Source: Mycolicibacter heraklionensis | Lineage (GTDB): Bacteria > Actinomycetota > Actinomycetes > Mycobacteriales > Mycobacteriaceae | DNA: 64,000 nt | Direction of reading: 5' to 3' | Assembly: GCF_019645815.1 (NCBI RefSeq) | Contig: NZ_CP080997.1 | Span: forward strand, 4,530,880-4,594,879 | Shown: one piece after another, positions 59,023-64,000 of the stretch | How the letters are laid out: every line of letters starts with the position of its first letter | How positions within the stretch are numbered: the stretch's first letter is position 1 | Notes under the pieces: generated by a model | Seen by the model: only the letters and a program-made list of their open reading frames with translations | Databases searched by the model: none | What the model was told of the DNA's origin: nothing | Position numbers and translations under genes: made by a program

Positions 59023-60297
59023 ATGGTGAATCCGCCTCCGCCCGGCTACCCCGGGCCTGGTTTTCCGCCGCCCGGCTACGGCCCGCCGCCCGGCTATGGC
59101 CCGCCACCTCCGGGCTACGGCCCCCCGCCCGGCTACGGACCCCCAGCACCGGGCTACGGCGCACCGCCGCCCGGCTACGGCCCACCGCCCGGCTACGGCG
59201 CGCCGCCGATGGGTTACGGCCCACCGCCTGCCGGCTACGGTCCCCCGCCCGGCTACGGTCCCCCGCCCGGCTACGGCCCACCGCCACCGGGATACGGCCC
59301 ACCTCCGGGATACCCGCAGCCTGAAGTCAAGCCCGGCATCATTGCGCTGCGCCCACTGAGCCTGACCGACATCTACAACGGCGCCGTCGGTTACATCCGG
59401 GCCAACCCGAAGACCGTGCTGGGGCTCACCGCCGTGGTCGTGGTGGCTACTCAGATCATCAGCGGGATCGCCCAGTTCGGCCTGCTGTCGGCGCTCGGGC
59501 CATCGGGTCCGGGTAGGTCGTCCTCGGAGCTCTCCGGCGGTGACGTGGCGGCGTGGCTGACCGGTTCCGCCGGCGCGGCCATCGTGACTGCGCTCGGCAC
59601 CATCGTGTTGACCGGCCTGCTGACCGTCGTGGTCGGGCGCGCGGTGTTCGGGTCGCCGATCTCCATCGCCGAAGCCTGGGCGATCGTGCGCGACCGCTTC
59701 GGCTCGCTGGTCGGCCTGACCGCCCTGATCGGTTTGGGCGCGGTGGTGCTGTGTGGCTTCGCGGCGGCCATCATCGCCTTCGCCGACGGAGCGGGCGGCA
59801 CCGGCGCCGCCGTGTTGATCGCCGTGCCGTTGGTACCGGCGCTGATCGCAGCGTTGGCCTACGGCTATACGGTGCTGGTCTTCGCGCCGACGGTGATCGT
59901 GCTGGAACGCCAACCGGTGTTCGAGGCGATGCGCCGGTCGTTCTACTTGGTGCGCAACAGTTTCTGGCGGGTGCTGGGCATCATGGCGCTGACCGCCCTG
60001 ATCGTCTCCCTGATCAGCAGCGCGGTGGCGTTTCCGTTCAACATCTTCGGGATGGTGGTCACCCACGGCGCGGACGCCCTGACCGGCGGCGCGCAGTTGA
60101 GCCTGTTCTCCCGAATCGGCGCGACGATCGGCCAGATCATCGTGCTGCCCTTCACCGCCGGTGTGTCGGTGCTGCTGTACACCGACCGGCGCATCCGGGG
60201 CGAGGCATTCGACCTGGTGCTGCGAACCGGCGCGGCCGGTGGACCGTACGTCGGCGGCTGGACCGACAACCTCTGGCTGACCCGGCCCCCGGGGTAA
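59023..60297 (+). CDS. Membrane protein with Gly-Tyr-Gly-Pro repeat N-terminus (Rv3689 type)
   Basis: 424 residues. Residues 8-98 are a low-complexity stretch with twelve GYG units separated by 3-4 Pro-rich residues, cytoplasmic by charge and likely disordered or phase-separating. The rest (~115-400) holds six hydrophobic segments with LRPLSLTDIYNGAVGYIRANP at the entry, a motif seen in DUF975/glycerophosphoryl-type membrane proteins. First gene of an operon with DUF4129, DUF4350, MoxR and DUF58 proteins, which points to an envelope-stress or chaperone-protease-like system. Function unknown. Confidence 0.88.
   Translation: MVNPPPPGYPGPGFPPPGYGPPPGYGPPPPGYGPPPGYGPPAPGYGAPPPGYGPPPGYGAPPMGYGPPPAGYGPPPGYGPPPGYGPPPPGYGPPPGYPQPEVKPGIIALRPLSLTDIYNGAVGYIRANPKTVLGLTAVVVVATQIISGIAQFGLLSALGPSGPGRSSSELSGGDVAAWLTGSAGAAIVTALGTIVLTGLLTVVVGRAVFGSPISIAEAWAIVRDRFGSLVGLTALIGLGAVVLCGFAAAIIAFADGAGGTGAAVLIAVPLVPALIAALAYGYTVLVFAPTVIVLERQPVFEAMRRSFYLVRNSFWRVLGIMALTALIVSLISSAVAFPFNIFGMVVTHGADALTGGAQLSLFSRIGATIGQIIVLPFTAGVSVLLYTDRRIRGEAFDLVLRTGAAGGPYVGGWTDNLWLTRPPG
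59044..59316 (+). repeat. In-frame tandem repeat coding GYGPPP units
   Basis: Fourteen imperfect 18-21-bp units built on GGCTACGGCCCGCCG. The repeats vary at third positions and by insertion of one codon, so the tract is old but prone to slippage. Confidence 0.9.
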
Positions 60298-60307
60298 GGA
60301 CCACCGG

Positions 60308-60916
60308 GTGCCCACCGTCGACATCGACCGCGAAGCCGCCCGCGAGGCGGCCGAACGCGAGCTGGCCAAACCGATGTACCCGCGGCCGTCGCCCAAGCAA
60401 CAGTTCCTCGACTTCATCGAGACGCTGGTACGGCGGTTGGTGCTCAAAGGTTCGGAGTTGCCCGGCGGATGGTTCACCATCAGCGTGTTGCTGATCGTCC
60501 TTGCGGCGGCCGTGGTGGCCGCCGTGCACGTCAGCCGCCGGATGCTGCACGACGGCCACCGCGGCGACCCGTTATACGGCGCAACACAACTCAGCGCCGC
60601 CGAACACCGTGCCGCCGCGCAGCGCCACGCGGCATCGGGAGATTGGGGCGCGGCGATCCGGCACCGGCTGCGAGCAGTGGCTCGTCAACTCGAGGAGACC
60701 GGGGTCTTGCTTCCCGCCACGGGCCGTACCGCCACCGAGCTGGCCCGCGATGCCGGCGCGGCGCTGCCCGTCTTGGCCGGTGAACTGTTCAGGGCCGCCG
60801 AGACGTTCAACGATGTCAGCTACGGCGAGCTGCCCGCCACCCCGGAGGGATATCGGATCGTCTCGGAACTCGACGAGCGGGTGCGGGCCACGACGCAGGC
60901 TCGGCAGTACCGGTGA
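60308..60916 (+). CDS. DUF4129 membrane protein (Rv3690 type)
   Basis: 202 residues from a GTG. Amphipathic N-terminus (DREAAREAAERELAKP), one membrane helix (VLLIVLAAAVVAAVHV, ~60-75) and a C-terminal DUF4129 domain (AAIRHRLRAVARQLEETGVL, ~115-200), which is often found next to MoxR ATPases and transglutaminase-like proteins. 10 bp after the repeat protein; overlaps the next gene (GTGA). Confidence 0.88.
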   Translation: MPTVDIDREAAREAAERELAKPMYPRPSPKQQFLDFIETLVRRLVLKGSELPGGWFTISVLLIVLAAAVVAAVHVSRRMLHDGHRGDPLYGATQLSAAEHRAAAQRHAASGDWGAAIRHRLRAVARQLEETGVLLPATGRTATELARDAGAALPVLAGELFRAAETFNDVSYGELPATPEGYRIVSELDERVRATTQARQYR

Positions 60917-62022
60917 CGGCCATCCGGCGAACGTGGCTGTGGGTCGCCGTGGCCCTGGCTGTGATCGTGGCGGTTTCGGCGGTGGGCGCCTACCTGACCA
61001 CCCCACGACCGGGCGGCCGGATGGATCCGAATGCCACCGGACCCGAGGGCGCACACGCGCTCGTGGCGCTGCTGCGTCACCGCGGGGTCGAGGTCGTGCC
61101 CGCCGGCACCGTCGATGACGTGGCCCGCGAGGCGCGTCCCGACACCCTGGTTCTGGTGGCCCAGACCCCGCGCATCGCCGGCAGTGAGCTGATGAACCGG
61201 CTGGCCGGCCTGCCCGGCGACCTGCTGCTGGTGGCACCGGACGCCCTGGCCCGCAGGGCTCTGGCACCCCGGGTGCGGTCCGGCCCCGTACGCGCGTTCA
61301 CCCGCCAGCCCGGCTGCGGCCTGCGCGAGGCCCAACGAGCCGGACCGGTCGACCTGCGCACCACCGCGACCTACGTTGTGACCCAAGGCCACTCCGCGGC
61401 CAGCTGCTACGACGGCGCCCTGGTGCGCTATCACGACGGCTCGCGCACCATCACCGTGATCGGCAGCGAGACCTTCATGACCAACGCCGACCTGGCCCGG
61501 GAGGGCAACGCCGCGCTGGCGATGAACCTCGCCGGGACTTCAGGACGCCTGATCTGGTATGCGCCCCAACATATTCAAGGCGCAAAGGCGGGAAAGGCAG
61601 CGATAGCCGGCCTGATCCCGCCGAACGTGCGATGGCTGTTCTGGCAGCTGTGTGTGGCGCTGGCACTGGCCGCGCTGTGGAAGGGCCGCCGGCTCGGCCC
61701 CCTGGTGGCCGAGCAATTGCCCGTCGTCGTCCGCGCATCGGAGACGGTCGAGGGCCTCGGCCGGCTCTACCGCTCCCACCGGGCCCGCGACAGAGCCGCC
61801 GCCGCCCTGCGCGCCGCGGCCCTGCGCCGACTGGCTCCACGCCTGGGGTTGGGCCCGGGACCGGAGCCGCCCGAGCTGGTCGCGGCAGTGTCGGCGCGGA
61901 CTGGGGCACACCCGGACTGGTTGTGGCACTTGCTGTTCGGGACACCTCCGGACTCCGACGACGCCCTGGTCGCTCTGGCCGGTGCACTCGACGACATCGA
62001 AAGGCAGGTCACCCACTCGTGA
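60913..62022 (+). CDS. DUF4350 membrane protein (Rv3691 type)
   Basis: 369 residues. N-terminal membrane helix (LWVAVALAVIVAVSAVGAYL, ~9-28), a DUF4350 domain (GPEGAHALVALLRHRGVEV; ITVIGSETFMTNADLAREGNA) resembling a periplasmic-side Rossmann-like sensor, a second helix (WLFWQLCVALALAALWKGRR, ~240-258) and a cytoplasmic C-terminal helical part. GTG start overlapping the previous stop; its stop overlaps the moxR start. It probably forms a membrane complex with its neighbours. Confidence 0.9.
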   Translation: MTAIRRTWLWVAVALAVIVAVSAVGAYLTTPRPGGRMDPNATGPEGAHALVALLRHRGVEVVPAGTVDDVAREARPDTLVLVAQTPRIAGSELMNRLAGLPGDLLLVAPDALARRALAPRVRSGPVRAFTRQPGCGLREAQRAGPVDLRTTATYVVTQGHSAASCYDGALVRYHDGSRTITVIGSETFMTNADLAREGNAALAMNLAGTSGRLIWYAPQHIQGAKAGKAAIAGLIPPNVRWLFWQLCVALALAALWKGRRLGPLVAEQLPVVVRASETVEGLGRLYRSHRARDRAAAALRAAALRRLAPRLGLGPGPEPPELVAAVSARTGAHPDWLWHLLFGTPPDSDDALVALAGALDDIERQVTHS

Positions 62023-62996
62023 CTCACACTCCCGCAGAGAATCCGGCGGCGGCCGCAGCCCGTGACGCGTTGCTGGCGTTGCGCAACGAAGTCGCCAAGG
62101 TCGTGGTCGGCCAGGACGCGGTGGTCAGCGGCCTGGTGATCGCACTGTTGTGCCGCGGCCACGTGCTGCTCGAAGGTGTTCCGGGCGTTGCGAAAACACT
62201 GCTGGTCCGAACTCTGAGCGCCGCGTTGCGGCTGGACTTCAAACGGGTCCAGTTCACCCCCGACCTGATGCCCGGCGACATCACCGGCTCGCTGGTCTAC
62301 GACACCCACACCGCGGAGTTCGTGTTCCGGCCGGGACCGGTCTTCACCAACCTGCTGCTGGCCGACGAGATCAATCGCACCCCACCCAAAACCCAGGCGG
62401 CGCTGCTGGAGGCGATGGAGGAAGGGCAGGTCAGCGTCGACGGCGCGGCCAAGCCGCTGCCCGACCCGTTCATCGTCGCCGCCACCGCCAACCCCATCGA
62501 GTACGAGGGCACCTACCGGCTGCCGGAGGCCCAGCTCGACCGGTTCCTGCTCAAGCTGACCGTGCCACTGCCGGTGCGCGAGGCCGAGATCGACATCTTG
62601 TCCCGGCATGCCCACGGCTTCGACCCGCACGACCTGTCCGCGGTGGCCGAGGTGGCCGGTGCGCAGGAGTTGGCCGCCGGCCGCGCCGCGGTGCGCCAGG
62701 TGCTGGTGGCCGATCAGGTACTGGGTTACATCGTCGACGTGGTCGCGGCGACCCGGCGCTCGCCTGCCCTGCAACTGGGTGTCTCGCCCCGTGGCGCGAC
62801 CGCGTTGCTGGCCACGTCGCGGTCGTGGGCGTGGCTGTCCGGGCGCAATTACGTCACGCCTGACGACGTCAAGGCGATGGCCCGCTCCACGCTGCGGCAC
62901 CGGGTGATGTTGCGCCCGGAGGCCGACCTCGAAGGTGCTACCGCCGACGGGGTTCTCGACAGCATCTTGGCCTCGGTTCCGGTGCCGCGCTGGTGA
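62019..62996 (+). CDS. MoxR-family AAA+ ATPase
   Basis: 325 residues from a GTG. Walker A GVPGVAKT (~52-59), Walker B LLADEINR, the MoxR-specific FTPDLMPGDITG and the sensor TANPIEYEGTYRLPEAQLDRF. MoxR ATPases remodel or mature partner proteins, often those with VWA or DUF58 domains encoded next to them, as here. Overlaps both neighbours (GTGA and TGGTGA). Corresponds to Rv3692 (moxR2). Confidence 0.95.
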   Translation: MTHTPAENPAAAAARDALLALRNEVAKVVVGQDAVVSGLVIALLCRGHVLLEGVPGVAKTLLVRTLSAALRLDFKRVQFTPDLMPGDITGSLVYDTHTAEFVFRPGPVFTNLLLADEINRTPPKTQAALLEAMEEGQVSVDGAAKPLPDPFIVAATANPIEYEGTYRLPEAQLDRFLLKLTVPLPVREAEIDILSRHAHGFDPHDLSAVAEVAGAQELAAGRAAVRQVLVADQVLGYIVDVVAATRRSPALQLGVSPRGATALLATSRSWAWLSGRNYVTPDDVKAMARSTLRHRVMLRPEADLEGATADGVLDSILASVPVPRW

Positions 62997-64000
62997 TTCT
63001 GACGGGTCGCGCCGCACTGATCGCACTGCTCTGCGCCGTGCCGGTCACGCTGGCCCCCTGGCCGGCGGCGGCGTTCGCGGTGCTGCTGGCCGGGCTCATC
63101 CTGGCGGTGGTGCTCGACGTCGCGTTGACGACAGATCCCGCGACGCTGCGCATCGAGCGGTCCATGGACACCGCGGTACGGCTCGGCCAGACGTTGACGA
63201 CCACGTTGTGGATCGGCAACGGCGGCAGACGATTCCGCGGGCAGCTTCGTGACGCCTGGCCGCCCAGCGCCTGCGCCGCACCGCGCTCCCATCCGCTGGA
63301 GTTGGCGGCCGGCCAGCAATCCCGGGTGGTCACCGAGCTACGGCCGATCCGCCGCGGCGACCAGCGGGCCGCCCGGGTCACCGTGCGCTCGATCGGGCCG
63401 CTGGGGCTGGCCGGGCGGCAGCGATCCAGACAGGTGCCCGGGCACGTGCGGGTACTCCCGCCGTTCTTGTCCCGCCGGCACCTGCCGGCACGCCTGGCCC
63501 GACTGCGGGAGGTCGACGGGAATCTTCCGGCGCTGGTGCGCGGTCAGGGCAGCGAGTTCGACTCGCTGCGCGAATACGTCGTCGGCGATGATGTGCGCTC
63601 GATCGACTGGCGGGCCACCGCGCGGCGTTCCGAGGTGGTGGTGCGGACTTGGCGGCCCGAGCGTGACCGGCGGGTGGTCATCGTGCTCGACACCGGCCGC
63701 ACCGCGGCCGGCCGGATCGGGATCGACCCCACCGCACGTGACCCCGCAGGCTGGCCCCGGCTGGATTGGTCGATGGATGCCGCACTATTGCTGGCGGCGT
63801 TGGCATTACGCGCCGGCGACCACGTCGATCTGCTCGCCCATGACCAGGTGGCCCGGGCCGGGGTGTTCGGGGCGTCGCGGACCCGGCTGTTCGCTCAGCT
63901 GGTGGACGCGATGGCGCCGCTGCAGCCGGCGCTGGTCGAGTCCGACGCCGCGGCGATGGTGGCCACCTTGTCCCGGCGGGCACGCCGACAGAACCTGGTG
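62993..64000 (+). CDS. DUF58 protein, 3' end cut by the window edge
   Basis: 336 codons are visible from a GTG that overlaps the moxR stop; the frame remains open at the window end. Two N-terminal membrane helices (AALIALLCAVPVTLAP; AFAVLLAGLILAVVLD), a beta-rich extracytoplasmic or linker part, and the DUF58 signature REYVVGDDVRSIDWRATAR (about 197-215) followed by a VWA-like VVIVLDTGR. DUF58 proteins act with MoxR ATPases. Corresponds to Rv3693. Confidence 0.92.
   Translation, partial: MILTGRAALIALLCAVPVTLAPWPAAAFAVLLAGLILAVVLDVALTTDPATLRIERSMDTAVRLGQTLTTTLWIGNGGRRFRGQLRDAWPPSACAAPRSHPLELAAGQQSRVVTELRPIRRGDQRAARVTVRSIGPLGLAGRQRSRQVPGHVRVLPPFLSRRHLPARLARLREVDGNLPALVRGQGSEFDSLREYVVGDDVRSIDWRATARRSEVVVRTWRPERDRRVVIVLDTGRTAAGRIGIDPTARDPAGWPRLDWSMDAALLLAALALRAGDHVDLLAHDQVARAGVFGASRTRLFAQLVDAMAPLQPALVESDAAAMVATLSRRARRQNLV

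Noticed and set aside
59044..59316. Possible CRISPR array or VNTR
   Set aside because: Units are in frame, vary, and lack unique spacers; they encode the GYG repeat domain.
58687..60480. 597-residue minus-strand frame with Gly/Arg/Ala repeats
   Set aside because: The repeats are the reverse reading of the GYGPPP coding tract; it also covers the YqeY-like and DUF4129 genes.

Overview
The window is a contiguous stretch of a high-GC actinobacterial chromosome, almost certainly a mycobacterium (Mycobacterium or Mycolicibacter type). The reasons are two PPE-SVP proteins, WhiB4, MarP, PonA2, Crp, a TopA of 934 residues with a lysine-rich tail, the 6C and Ms1 small RNAs, and, from about 21.9 kb to the end, a gene order that matches the Rv3644c-Rv3693 segment of M. 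tuberculosis as I remember it. Compared with that segment, the dppABCD operon (expected before acs) and the PE_PGRS genes (expected after the helicase) are absent. No IS element, prophage or CRISPR array was seen.

Layout. 1-7.8 kb: 3' part of a polytopic membrane protein, a VIT-family metal transporter, then a coupled pair of a stand-alone Pls/PosA-like NRPS (adenylation, carrier, membrane and hexapeptide parts) and an M1 metallopeptidase. 7.9-10.4 kb: two overlapping PPE-SVP genes whose first 511 bp are identical and whose C-termini carry SHOCT-like segments. 10.4-14.0 kb: a TcrXY-like two-component system, converging on a TQXA-type protein without the expected thioester cysteine. 14.3-18.4 kb: the most notable system, a family 2A encapsulin operon: shell protein, cysteine desulfurase with a long Pro/Ala/Gly-rich N-terminal extension (presumed cargo), cysteine synthase and serine acetyltransferase. 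Together these could make cysteine and strip its sulfur inside or on a protein compartment. 18.4-21.9 kb: TetR regulator and divergent MpaB-type oxygenase, a RES/Xre-type toxin-antitoxin pair with a repeated operator, and tRNA-Thr(CGT).

21.9-42.6 kb: DNA polymerase III delta', membrane class III adenylate cyclase, topA, cspA, an MrfA-like helicase, a sensor-domain protein, a seven-gene tad/Flp-like pilus cluster on the minus strand, 6C sRNA, an HAD phosphatase, Ms1 sRNA, acs and a secreted trypsin-like protease. 42.8-50.2 kb: holin-like protein, ephE, marP, Nudix hydrolase, thioredoxin-like protein, nth, a 46-residue membrane peptide, crp (cAMP receptor, functionally tied to the cyclase 24 kb away), an MBL hydrolase, RidA and a DUF4177 protein. 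50.2-64 kb: the Get3-like pair bagAB, whiB4, ponA2, a phosphoesterase, the cysteine desulfhydrase cds1, tRNA-Pro(CGG), a YqeY-like protein, and a coupled operon of a GYGPPP-repeat membrane protein, DUF4129, DUF4350, MoxR and a DUF58 protein cut by the window end.

Many genes begin 6-9 nt after a TANNNT hexamer with no Shine-Dalgarno, as expected for the leaderless transcripts common in mycobacteria; this was used to choose starts. Tight ATGA/GTGA overlaps mark most operons. Rv numbers and family names are from memory; no database search was run.
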